14,545 bases of DNA from Paracoccaceae bacterium (lineage in GTDB: Bacteria > Pseudomonadota > Alphaproteobacteria > Rhodobacterales > Rhodobacteraceae): the NCBI GenBank assembly GCA_027030435.1, contig JALVEX010000092.1, positions 1-14,545 of the forward strand, written 5' to 3'. This document shows, in pieces, positions 7,078-14,023 of this stretch; the first letter of the stretch is position 1; each line of letters begins with the position of its first letter. Made by a program: the position numbers and the translations under genes. The notes beneath the pieces are model-generated. The model was not told the DNA's origin, did not search any database, and was given only the letters and a program-made list of their open reading frames with translations.

Positions 7078-8480
7078 GGCAACTCCACCCGGATGATCGT
7101 TTCGCCCTCGATACGCTGGCAGCTGATGCGGCCTTTCAGCCCGGTTACCAGATCATGCACCAGCCGCAGGCCGACACCTCCGCCGGCTATCCTCTCCCCC
7201 TCGCCCATAAGCCGTGCGCAGGCCGCCTTGGAAAGCCCGGGGCCACTATCGGTTATATCGAGGAATAACTGCCCTTCTTCAGCATGTGCCTTCAATGCCA
7301 CCCGCCCTTCCGGGCCTGCGGCTTCGGTGGCGTTCAGAAGCAGATTGAGAGCGATCTGGCGCACATGGGCGGCCGGCAGGCGGCAATCGATTTTTTCGCC
7401 GACGTCCCAGCCCAGCTTCTGCTGCCGACGGGATATTTCGGGCTCGATGAGCAGCTTCAGATCCCGAAAATCCTCGATGGAAAGGATCGCGCCTTCATGG
7501 TCCAGCCGATCAAGATTGAGCGTGGCCCGCGCGACATCGCGCATATGGTTCAGGCCCCGTTTGAGAAGTGCGGTGCTTTCCCGCACCACTTCGGGCCGAT
7601 CGGCGTATTTCTGCAGGGTATCGACCGCATTGATCAGGCCGCCCAGCGGGTTGTTGATCTCATGCGCCAGAGAGGAAGAAAGCCGCCCAAGGCTCACCAG
7701 CCGCTCGCGCTCGGCCAGCCGCCTGTCGGCTTCCGCCTTGGCCCCGATCGCCCCGACCATGGTATTGTAGCTGTTTGCTAGCTCGGTCATTTCATTGTCG
7801 CCCACCGGCATATCGGCCGCCGCAATCGGTTCCGGCGCATCGGCGGATTCCCGCATCCGTTCGATCACGCGGGTAACGGGCTTCAGCATCCTGCGCATGA
7901 CCAGATAACCGAACACGGCCAGCAAGCCCGTTGCCAAAGCGTTCCCGATCAGAAGATAGCGCGAAACCCGCTGGCGTTCGGCAATGAGATCGGAAACATC
8001 CATCTCCGTCAGAATCTGCCCGACCTCCCGGCCCTGATAAACCAACGGTGCCAGCACCTTGATCGCGCGCCTCTCGCCGTTCACGGAGAGCGCATGGAGA
8101 TCCTGCGCGCCATCTGTCAGGGCACGCAGCTGGCTGTCCACCGGCGCGCGGTGCGGATCCGTTGCCGCCAGCACCGCGCCCTCGGGATTGGCAACGGCCG
8201 CAAACACCAGCCGGTGGCCCTCCTTCCGCCCACCATTCTTGCCCGTGGCGCGAACCAGGGTATCATAGACCTCCCAGACATCATGGCGCGAAACCAGCGG
8301 CCCCAGCGCCACCGAAAGCGCCTCGACCTGAAGCTGTGCCAGTTCGCGGATGCGTGTATCCTGCACCTGCCGCAAAGTGGAGAGCACCTGCTGGGAAGCC
8401 AGGAAACCCACCAGTATCATCATCGCCGCCGTGAAAAGCGGCACCCGCAGGGCAAAGGGGATCCGATGCAGCAGGTTCAT
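7062..8480 (-). CDS. aioS: AioS: membrane sensor histidine kinase
   Basis: Two-component sensor kinase of 472 aa expected to phosphorylate AioR when AioX has bound arsenite. It has a transmembrane segment at about 13-34, a periplasmic domain to about 173, a second segment at about 174-196 and a HAMP linker to about 248. The dimerisation/phosphotransfer helix has His273 in SLAHEINNPLGG. The ATPase domain has an N-box ALNLLLNATEA (Asn379, Asn383), G1 box DSGPG (411-415) and G2 box GGGVGL (433-438). The periplasmic part contains no cysteine, which fits indirect arsenite sensing through the separate binding protein. The ATG overlaps the aioX stop (ATGA, 4 bp) and its 3' end overlaps aioR, so X, S and R form a tightly coupled operon. 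Confidence 0.93.
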   Translation of the reverse strand: MNLLHRIPFALRVPLFTAAMMILVGFLASQQVLSTLRQVQDTRIRELAQLQVEALSVALGPLVSRHDVWEVYDTLVRATGKNGGRKEGHRLVFAAVANPEGAVLAATDPHRAPVDSQLRALTDGAQDLHALSVNGERRAIKVLAPLVYQGREVGQILTEMDVSDLIAERQRVSRYLLIGNALATGLLAVFGYLVMRRMLKPVTRVIERMRESADAPEPIAAADMPVGDNEMTELANSYNTMVGAIGAKAEADRRLAERERLVSLGRLSSSLAHEINNPLGGLINAVDTLQKYADRPEVVRESTALLKRGLNHMRDVARATLNLDRLDHEGAILSIEDFRDLKLLIEPEISRRQQKLGWDVGEKIDCRLPAAHVRQIALNLLLNATEAAGPEGRVALKAHAEEGQLFLDITDSGPGLSKAACARLMGEGERIAGGGVGLRLVHDLVTGLKGRISCQRIEGETIIRVELPCCRE

Positions 8481-9331
8481 TGCCGCGCGTCGCCGATATC
8501 ACGCATCCTGGCGGCGATCCCGTCATAAAGCGAAGGTTCGGCCTCGGTCATGCCATCGAGCTGCAGAAGGGCAAGGGCATCGCGCCCCTTCTGGCTGCGC
8601 TCAAGCCCCAATATGGCCCGCCGCATGGCCTGCATCCGGGATGTGCCAAGGTGATCCTTGCGGCAGCAAAACGGCGGGAAGCCAAGCCATTCGGAGCGTG
8701 AGAGCACCTTGGTGCGTGCCGTCAGTTCCGGTTCGGCCTTCGTCAGTGCCTCCCAGACATATCCATCCACGCTGCCCGATTGCACCAGCCCGTCGGCCAC
8801 GGCGCGCACCACGTTGCGATGGCCGTAGGTGAATATCGTGCGCCTGAAAAACGCCTCGGGCCGCTCGCCCATGCGCACGAGATCGGATACCGTCACGAGA
8901 TAGCCGGAGTTGGAATCGGGGTCGGAAAAGGCATGTATATTACCGCGCAGATCAGCCAGGCCCCTTGCGGTGCTGTCGGGGGCCACGATCAGATAGGATT
9001 GGTAGAGCGGCTTGCCGTTCCACACCGGCACAGCCAGAAGCGCAAGCGCATCCTTGTGCTGCAGATATGGATAGCCGCAAAGCCAGGCGGCATCGATCCC
9101 GCCTTCAAGCAGCAGGGCCGTCACCTCCTCATAGGTGCGCCGCTGCTCCAACGCCACTTCCACCTCCAGCGCCTCGGACAACGCATCCCGCAGGCGGGTG
9201 ATCACCTCGGCATCGTTATCCAGGAAGACCGGGGTCAGCCCGAGATGAAAGGGCGCCATTGCCCGTGCGGGCATTGCCGGCAGCAATGCCAATACGCCTG
9301 CTCCTGCAAGTATCCGCCTTCGTGTCAACAT
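8477..9331 (-). CDS. aioX: AioX: periplasmic arsenite-binding protein (PhnD-like)
   Basis: Periplasmic substrate-binding protein of the phosphonate/phosphite-binding (PhnD) fold, 284 aa, that senses arsenite and signals to AioS rather than serving a transporter. The N-terminus has a basic, Tat-like start (LTRRRILAG), a hydrophobic core and a likely cleavage after ARA (22-24). Cys85 in AAWLCGYPYL is the probable arsenite-contacting residue; in Agrobacterium AioX a conserved cysteine is needed for the arsenite response. A Cys222-Cys223 pair (PPFCCRKDH) is also present. DPDSNSGYL and GSVDGYVWE are PhnD-family motifs. The frame stays open upstream to 9589, but GGGGAGGG just before the ATG at 9331 and the signal peptide fix the start there. 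No ABC permease or ATPase gene is adjacent, which supports a sensing role. Confidence 0.92.
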   Translation of the reverse strand: MLTRRRILAGAGVLALLPAMPARAMAPFHLGLTPVFLDNDAEVITRLRDALSEALEVEVALEQRRTYEEVTALLLEGGIDAAWLCGYPYLQHKDALALLAVPVWNGKPLYQSYLIVAPDSTARGLADLRGNIHAFSDPDSNSGYLVTVSDLVRMGERPEAFFRRTIFTYGHRNVVRAVADGLVQSGSVDGYVWEALTKAEPELTARTKVLSRSEWLGFPPFCCRKDHLGTSRMQAMRRAILGLERSQKGRDALALLQLDGMTEAEPSLYDGIAARMRDIGDARQ

Positions 9332-9385
9332 ATGGAAACCCTCCCCGCTTCCCGGATTCCCCTGGCCTTGAAGCGCTATCTTCCT

Positions 9386-9413
9386 GTGCAGACCATCCCG
9401 GATGGCCATGCAC
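9386..9413. repeat. Imperfect palindrome upstream of aioX
   Basis: The 28-bp element reads GTGCA-GA-CCATCC-C-GGATGG-CCA-TGCAC on the plus strand. Inner arms CCATCC/GGATGG (6 bp) flank one base, and outer arms GTGCA/TGCAC (5 bp) are offset by one base. It lies 55-82 bp before the aioX start codon, downstream of the candidate promoter at 9439-9466. It could be an operator or a leader hairpin. It has no following T-run, so it is not a terminator. Confidence 0.45.
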
Positions 9414-9438
9414 CCTGCCCATTCTGTATGACCGCAAT

Positions 9439-9466
9439 ACGATATTCCATCCCGATAGAGTTGCAA
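9439..9466 (-). promoter_or_regulatory. Candidate promoter of the aioXSR operon
   Basis: On the minus strand TTGCAA (9466-9461) and TATCGT (9444-9439) are 16 bp apart, in an AT-richer part of the 531-bp gap before aioX. The -10 box is about 108 bp before the aioX ATG. The match is partial (4 of 6 in each box) and other pairs can be drawn nearby, so this is only a candidate. Confidence 0.2.
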
Positions 9467-9862
9467 GCAATGAAATCCACATATGCGCGCCGTTGCGTGG
9501 CTCCTGTGGCCAATGCAGGAAAATGGTTCTGCTTTTTCCGTGGAGAATATCCCCGTGCATGGTGCGCATGAGCCCTTTGTTCGGGCCATGAAGGGGCTAC
9601 ATCACAATCCCGGCAAGCTGAGGTGGAAAGTATCGGCATCGGCCGTATTGCCCAGACGGGGAAACGCCATGCGGCAGGACGTCAGAACTGCGAGAAAGCC
9701 ACTGGATGAGGGGCGAGGATGGCAATGTATCTGTCCGGCCAATGTCAGGGCGATGTTTCACACGATTGATCGGTCGTTCCTTGCCGGACCGGATGGCAAG
9801 CGGTTCCGGTCGTCTATCACAGGCAAATTTATCCGCGGCAGATACAGGCAGCGCCGGCCGGC

Positions 9863-10678
9863 TCAATAGCCGTAATCGTAATCGTAGCCATAGCCCTTGC
9901 CCATGTATCGGCACTTGTTGAGCACCACGCCCAGAACGTTGCTGCGCGCGGCAAGCTCCTGCTCGCAATTGTCGATCTCGTCGATCGTCGTGGCTTCGGC
10001 CTCGGCTACCAGCAATACGCAGTCCACCTGATCGAGAAAGCCGAGCGTATCATCGCTGACAAGGAGCGGGGGCGTGTCGAAGATCATCACGCTCGGATCG
10101 AGCGCCTGCTCCACCTCTTCCAGCGCCCGGCGCGCCGTTGCGCTCTGCAGGAGCTCAGCCGAATGATTGACCGGCGCGGCATTGGTGGCGAAGGCAAGGT
10201 TGGGGCCGATGCGCAGCATGTGTTTCGCCCAGGGGGCCTGCCCCGCCAGAACCCTGCTGAACTGATGGCTGATCCCCTTCTGCCCCAGGGTTTTCGCCAG
10301 GGCCGGGCGGCGCATGTCAGCCTCCACCACCACCACGCGCAATTCGGGCTGGCGGGCGAAGCTGAAGGCGAGATTGGTGCTTGTCGTCGTCTTGCCGCAG
10401 CCGCTGGTGGGCGATGTGATGGCCAGCCGGCGCCAGTTGTTGGCCCGCATCTGCTGGAGCACCTTGGTGCGCAACATATCGAAGGGGCCGGAATCGGGGC
10501 CGCCCTCGATCGCCAGTATCCGGTTGCGGTGCAGCAGGCGCGGATTGACATCCGCTTGCGCAAGCGTCTGCCAGTTTTCCGTCAGGGCCGCGGGCAGCTC
10601 CGGGCGGGCGCGCCGGGCGGGTGCGCTTTCGCCCCTCGCTTCGCGGGCCTTGTCGATCGCTGATCTGATCCGTTCCAT
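9863..10678 (-). CDS. BY-type tyrosine autokinase of exopolysaccharide locus
   Basis: Cytoplasmic bacterial tyrosine kinase of the Wzc/CpsD type, 271 aa, which works with a separate Wzz-like membrane partner to control polysaccharide polymerisation and export. Walker A is SPTSGCGKT (89-97), Walker A' VVVVEADM (115-122) and Walker B MIFDTPPLL (198-206, Asp201). The C-terminus ends in a tyrosine cluster, YMGKGYGYDYDYGY, with six tyrosines in the last 14 residues; such tails are the autophosphorylation sites. The basic N-terminus IRSAIDKAREAR is typical of the XrtA/PEP-CTERM-associated tyrosine kinase family. The ribosome binding site is poor. It lies 25 bp after the chain-length gene and is the last gene of the trio. 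Confidence 0.92.
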   Translation of the reverse strand: MERIRSAIDKAREARGESAPARRARPELPAALTENWQTLAQADVNPRLLHRNRILAIEGGPDSGPFDMLRTKVLQQMRANNWRRLAITSPTSGCGKTTTSTNLAFSFARQPELRVVVVEADMRRPALAKTLGQKGISHQFSRVLAGQAPWAKHMLRIGPNLAFATNAAPVNHSAELLQSATARRALEEVEQALDPSVMIFDTPPLLVSDDTLGFLDQVDCVLLVAEAEATTIDEIDNCEQELAARSNVLGVVLNKCRYMGKGYGYDYDYGY

Positions 10679-10703
10679 GGGCTAGTCCGTTTGTCGCGCG
10701 CCC

Positions 10704-12290
10704 TCAGGCGCCATTGAAGCGTATCTTTTCGAGCAGAAGGGAAAGGCCGGTCTTGTCCAGGAGCTTCTGCACCAGAACATCCATGGGCATGTAGCGGGTA
10801 TGCACCATGTAAAGCCCGAGCGGAATGCCGATCAGCACCACCGCAAGCGCCAGATAGATCACCATCCGCCGGCGCAGGGTTTCGCCCCGGGTGCGCACGA
10901 AAGGCAGGGTGCCGATCGGGGTGATGCCGAGCTTTGCCGTGATATCGGCCGGGCGGCGCACGGCGCGGTTCATCGCTTCAAGCAGCACCACCGCGGCGAG
11001 GCCGGCCAGGATCCCCGCCACCACCGAACCGATCATGATCAGCAGGCGCGGCGGGCTCGATGGCGCAGACGGCGCCACCGGCTGCTCGATCACCACGATG
11101 CGCTGCCCTTTGGAGCGGCTCTCGATGATCTCGCCGGTCTGCGCTTTGGCCAGCGCCGCCACCGCGGCATCATATTGCGCCCGGATCAGCGAATAATCCC
11201 GCTCAAGCTCCGCCTGGCGCAGGGCATTGGCCGGGGTGGCGCGGATGGTTTCCTCGAGCCGCGCAAGCTCCTCCTTCATGCCGTTCATCTGCTTGCGGAT
11301 GAAATTGAGCCGGCCGTCGATCTCCTCGAGCTGGAGATCATAGAGGGTCTTGTTGGCCTTGCTCGCGGCTTCTGCCTGATCGGAGGCGCCCGCGGCCTCG
11401 GCCTTGCCGCGCTGGCCAAGCACGATCTTTTCCAGCTGCTCGACGCGTGCGCGCAGCACCTTCACTTTCGGATTGTCGGCCGAAAACACCGCCAGCGCGC
11501 GCTCGAGCTCGGCCTTGGCCAGCTGCAGGGCCTTTTCCTCGCTGGTCATGTTGTCCTGATTGATGCCGACCATGCCCTGGCTCTTGTAGAGCTCCACCAG
11601 GCGCTTGCGCTTGTCCTGCAATTCGGCCTGCTCCTGCTCAAGGCGGATCAGGCTTTCCTGCAGGCTTGTCTGGCGTGCACGGCGGAATTGCAGGCTGTCG
11701 GGCAGGCTGTCGCGGTTTTCGCGCTTGAATTCGAGGATCTTCTTGTTGAGCTTGTCGAGTTCCTGGCCGAGGCGCTTTTCCTCCTGTTGGAAGAAGCGCA
11801 GCACCTCGGTGGCCCGGCCGCGCATGATCTCGGCATGTTCCTTGAGGATGCGGGTGACGAATTCATTGGCCACGCGCGCGGCCTTCTCGCCGGTTTCGGC
11901 GGAGAAGGAAACCGTCAGCAACGGCGCCTCGCCCCGTTTCTGCTGCACCTTGAATTCGGTGCGCGCGCGCATGTCCTCCACGATCCGGTCGGGCGAAAGA
12001 TCGCTGTCGGGGGGGTAGATCTCGAGCGTGTCGGCCATGTCGAGAAGCGTGGCGCGGGAAAGGATCTTCTGCTGGATGCGCTGCAGCACTTCCGTCAGAT
12101 TGGTGCGGCTCGCGGGCTTGTCGACAGAGATCTGCTCGCTTTCCACCAGCATGACGGCGCGGGCGCGATAGGTGGGGGGCAGGATGGTGGCGATGAAGAT
12201 GCCGATTGCCGAAACTGCCGCCGCCACGATCAGGAAATAGGGAAACCGCCGCCAGAAGATGGAAATGTAGAATTTGGTATCAAGCGCCAT
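10704..12290 (-). CDS. Wzz-type polysaccharide chain-length determinant (XrtA-locus type)
   Basis: Inner-membrane polysaccharide co-polymerase of 528 aa that sets chain length and activates the tyrosine kinase encoded next. A first membrane segment lies at about 17-38, followed by a Wzz domain (PPTYRARAVMLVESEQI). A long periplasmic coiled-coil part is rich in Glu, Lys, Arg, Leu and Gln (about 155-370). The proline-rich PVAPSAPSSPPR stretch leads into a second segment at about 416-437. A third hydrophobic segment at about 476-496 (MVIYLALAVVLIGIPLGLYM) and a short tail follow; a third segment is not usual for plain Wzz but fits the PEP-CTERM-associated chain-length family. It lacks the kinase domain, which is on the neighbouring gene. 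It begins 5 bp after the ATPase gene, so the two are probably translationally coupled. Confidence 0.92.
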   Translation of the reverse strand: MALDTKFYISIFWRRFPYFLIVAAAVSAIGIFIATILPPTYRARAVMLVESEQISVDKPASRTNLTEVLQRIQQKILSRATLLDMADTLEIYPPDSDLSPDRIVEDMRARTEFKVQQKRGEAPLLTVSFSAETGEKAARVANEFVTRILKEHAEIMRGRATEVLRFFQQEEKRLGQELDKLNKKILEFKRENRDSLPDSLQFRRARQTSLQESLIRLEQEQAELQDKRKRLVELYKSQGMVGINQDNMTSEEKALQLAKAELERALAVFSADNPKVKVLRARVEQLEKIVLGQRGKAEAAGASDQAEAASKANKTLYDLQLEEIDGRLNFIRKQMNGMKEELARLEETIRATPANALRQAELERDYSLIRAQYDAAVAALAKAQTGEIIESRSKGQRIVVIEQPVAPSAPSSPPRLLIMIGSVVAGILAGLAAVVLLEAMNRAVRRPADITAKLGITPIGTLPFVRTRGETLRRRMVIYLALAVVLIGIPLGLYMVHTRYMPMDVLVQKLLDKTGLSLLLEKIRFNGA

Positions 12291-12295
12291 GCTGC

Positions 12296-13153
12296 TCAGG
12301 CCTTTTCAAGAATGAGTGTCGCCGGGAAGAATACGCCGTCATCCAGCACCCGCTGAACAAGCGCCCGGTTCACCGTTTTCACCTCGTCCGTATAGGCATA
12401 GACGAGGGAAAAATCACACAGCTGGTTGACGAGGCGCGGGATGCCCCCGGTGGCCTCATGGATGAGCTTCGCGGCATTGGGAGTGAATATCCGCTCGCTG
12501 GCCCCCGCCTTTTCGAGCCGGTGTTCGATATAGGCCTGCACCGTGGGAGCGTCCATCGCCGTCAGGTGAAAGCTGGCCGCCACCCGCTGGGCGAATTGCG
12601 TCAGCTCGGGGCTGCGGATTGTATCTCGCAGTTCGGGCTGGCCCATGAGGATGATCTGCAGGAGCTCGTCCTTGTTGGAATTGATGTTGGTGAACATGCG
12701 CAGCTCTTCGAGGCTCTCGCGCGAAAGGTTCTGCGCCTCGTCGAAGATCAGGATCACCCGCTTGCCGCGTGCGTATTCCTCAATGAGAAAATCCTGGAAC
12801 TGCTTGAACAGGTCCACATAGGAGGCATCCTTCGCTGCATCCTGCCCGAGCGCCATCAGGACCCAGCGCAGCAATTCGCCGCGGTCGCCATGGGCGTTGG
12901 AAACAAGCCCCACGCTCACGTCATCGCCGAGCTTTTTCAACAGGTGATGCAGAAGCGTGGTTTTCCCTGCTCCCACCTCGCCGGTAATCAGCGTGATCGG
13001 GGCCTTGGTGAACAGCCCGTATTCCAGCATCGCATAGGCACGCCGGTGCGCCGGCGACCAGAACAGGAAATCCGGGTCCGGGACCAGGGTAAAGGGGCGC
13101 TCCTTGAGGCCGAAATATTCCGTATAGATATCCAGGGTGCTGACCACGTTCAT
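12296..13153 (-). CDS. ExeA/GspA-like AAA ATPase of XrtA/PEP-CTERM-type locus
   Basis: AAA+ ATPase of 285 aa related to GspA/ExeA and to the putative secretion ATPase found in PEP-CTERM polysaccharide loci. The N-terminal signature YFGLKERPFTLVPDPDFLFW (13-32) is characteristic. Walker A is GEVGAGKTT (58-66), Walker B VILIFDEAQNLS (133-144, Asp138-Glu139), with sensor region IILMGQPEL (167-175) and a GGIPRLVNQL motif (236-245). No membrane segment is seen. The ATG is preceded directly by an in-frame TAA and has no Shine-Dalgarno sequence, so translation may depend on an upstream reading frame (see the 29-codon candidate) or be inefficient. It is the first gene of the trio. The exact role in polysaccharide export is not established for this family. 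Confidence 0.9.
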   Translation of the reverse strand: MNVVSTLDIYTEYFGLKERPFTLVPDPDFLFWSPAHRRAYAMLEYGLFTKAPITLITGEVGAGKTTLLHHLLKKLGDDVSVGLVSNAHGDRGELLRWVLMALGQDAAKDASYVDLFKQFQDFLIEEYARGKRVILIFDEAQNLSRESLEELRMFTNINSNKDELLQIILMGQPELRDTIRSPELTQFAQRVAASFHLTAMDAPTVQAYIEHRLEKAGASERIFTPNAAKLIHEATGGIPRLVNQLCDFSLVYAYTDEVKTVNRALVQRVLDDGVFFPATLILEKA

Positions 13154-13239
13154 TTACAAGACCACAGCCAATACCAACAGCATGGCCCAATGAGAATTTC
13201 TGAAATAGGGCATATCACCAATCCGTTACCAATCAACAC
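13150..13239 (-). CDS. Possible 29-aa hydrophobic, cysteine-rich peptide upstream of the ATPase gene
   Basis: A GTG-started frame of 29 codons whose TGA overlaps the ATPase ATG (ATGA). The product would be one hydrophobic stretch with five cysteines and four tryptophans (core EILIGPCCWYWLWSCK). GGAGGAG (13257-13251) lies 11 nt before the GTG, slightly farther than usual. The argument for it is the stop/start overlap combined with the missing Shine-Dalgarno of the ATPase gene, suggesting coupling. Against it, the frame is short, the start is non-ATG, and it is the tail of a longer frame that is open without a start in AT-richer DNA. It may be chance. Confidence 0.2.
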   Translation of the reverse strand: MLIGNGLVICPISEILIGPCCWYWLWSCK

Positions 13240-13839
13240 CCCGATACCCGCTCCTCCATACAGACTATGGGCATCGGTTTCATCTCTTTTATTCCATCCT
13301 TGAGAAGTCAGATACGAATCGCGCCGTTTTGCATGATTTGTTTCGCATTCATGAACACAATGTCATTCGGGGAAATCTGCCCGCTCCAATAGCACTGCCT
13401 CAGGTGGAGAATCATGTTTCGGAATACACGCGCTGCTCCATGTCTTTCGACTGTCAGCCCCTTTTGTGACGCATTTACACAGCCCCGCGGCGAGATATTG
13501 GCCGGACCATTTCGCCCGTAAGAAGAAAGTCTGCCTTCCCGAACCGAATCGGAATCCGTCAGTTTCCGGCCACTTTGCCGCCCAATGCCCGATCGCGCCC
13601 CCATGGTGTATCACCACGGTTCAACGGCTTCTTCATCCGAGACATTTCCCCTGTTCGGCAGCTGCGATCATTGCCGCGCAATGTTATTCTTTGCATGTCT
13701 GGTTCAGAGTTTCCAATGACATGTGCCGCCGGAAGCAGGCCCGCTCGTTGTTCTGCTCCAGCATCATCCCCGCCGAGGATTTGGAAATCTCCTGAACAAG
13801 ACGCCAGCCAGGACAGCACTGATTATTTAAGGAAGAAAA
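13154..13839. other. AT-richer stretch between tRNA-Lys and the polysaccharide trio
   Basis: About 690 bp, mostly 42-55% GC against about 62-65% in the flanking genes, with no supported full-length gene. Apart from the small candidate peptide I recognise no domain on either strand. A near-perfect hairpin, CCATGGTG-TAT-CACCACGG with one mismatch, lies at 13601-13619. The promoter of the ATPase-led operon is expected here, but no convincing -35/-10 pair stood out. The composition fits a long regulatory region, a decayed gene or acquired DNA next to a tRNA 3' end. Confidence 0.6.
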
Positions 13840-13915
13840 TGGTGAGCCGTGCAGGGATCGAACCTGCGACCTACTGATTAAAAGTCAGTTGCTCTACCAA
13901 CTGAGCTAACGGCCC
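13840..13915 (-). tRNA. tRNA-Lys (anticodon UUU)
   Basis: A 76-nt cloverleaf with encoded CCA. The acceptor stem is GGGCCGT paired with ACGGCTC, with one G-T pair at position 2-71. The D-arm is GCTCAGTTGGTAGAGC, the anticodon stem CTGA/TCAG encloses the loop CTTTTAA (plus-strand 13878-13884, anticodon 13880-13882), and the T-arm is CAGGTTCGATCCCTG. The T-loop TTCGATC and the U33-TTT-A37 context are canonical. It is a stand-alone tRNA gene divergent from dapF. Confidence 0.97.
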
Positions 13916-13927
13916 TCATGAGGCGCT

Positions 13928-13956
13928 TACCTAGGAAAGAGGGGCGCGATGGTCAA
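13928..13956 (-). promoter_or_regulatory. Promoter of tRNA-Lys
   Basis: On the minus strand TTGACC (13956-13951) and TAGGTA (13933-13928) are exactly 17 bp apart. The -35 box matches 5 of 6 consensus positions and is preceded by GC in a CTTGAC context typical of alphaproteobacterial housekeeping promoters. The -10 box ends 12 bp before the mature tRNA 5' end, which leaves a leader of only a few bases. Confidence 0.65.
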
Positions 13957-14023
13957 GCCCCCAAATGCCACTTTTCATGACAATCTCTGGTAATGCACGG
14001 CACCGCTCGCTATATGCCGGCCC

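Larger units (their letters stand above)
9332..9862. other. Intergenic stretch between aioX and the polysaccharide genes
   Basis: About 530 bp without a supported gene. Open frames exist on both strands, but none shows a recognisable domain, a clear ribosome binding site or the codon pattern of the neighbours, and base composition dips to about 42% GC around 9421-9480. Besides the palindrome and the promoter candidate it contains two weak hairpins: AGCCCTTT with AAGGGGCT (9571-9598) and GACCGGA with TCCGGTC (9787-9811). Neither has a T-run. I saw no clear terminator for the tyrosine kinase gene. Confidence 0.6.

Noticed and set aside
5860..7770. 636-codon plus-strand frame over aioR and aioS
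   Set aside because: Antisense shadow of two genes with intact receiver, kinase and helix-turn-helix motifs.
9332..9589. 86-residue N-terminal extension of AioX
   Set aside because: It would bury the signal peptide; a strong ribosome binding site precedes the ATG at 9331.
9866..9890. Short tandem repeat (cgtaat-type) at the end of the tyrosine kinase gene
   Set aside because: It simply encodes the Tyr-Asp/Gly tail of the kinase and is not a separate repeat element.
10800..12356. 518-codon plus-strand frame over the Wzz gene
   Set aside because: Shadow of the coiled-coil-coding gene, Leu/His/Gln-rich with no recognisable motif.
13463..13481. GG-N10-GC match on the minus strand upstream of the polysaccharide trio (GGCTGTGTAAATGC)
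   Set aside because: Correct spacing, but flanking bases fit the sigma-54 consensus poorly and it is about 310 bp from the ATPase start; one such match is expected by chance.
13575..13877. 100-codon plus-strand frame ending in VSRAGIEPATY
   Set aside because: The tail is the well-known spurious translation of a tRNA gene read on the opposite strand; it covers the 3' part of tRNA-Lys.
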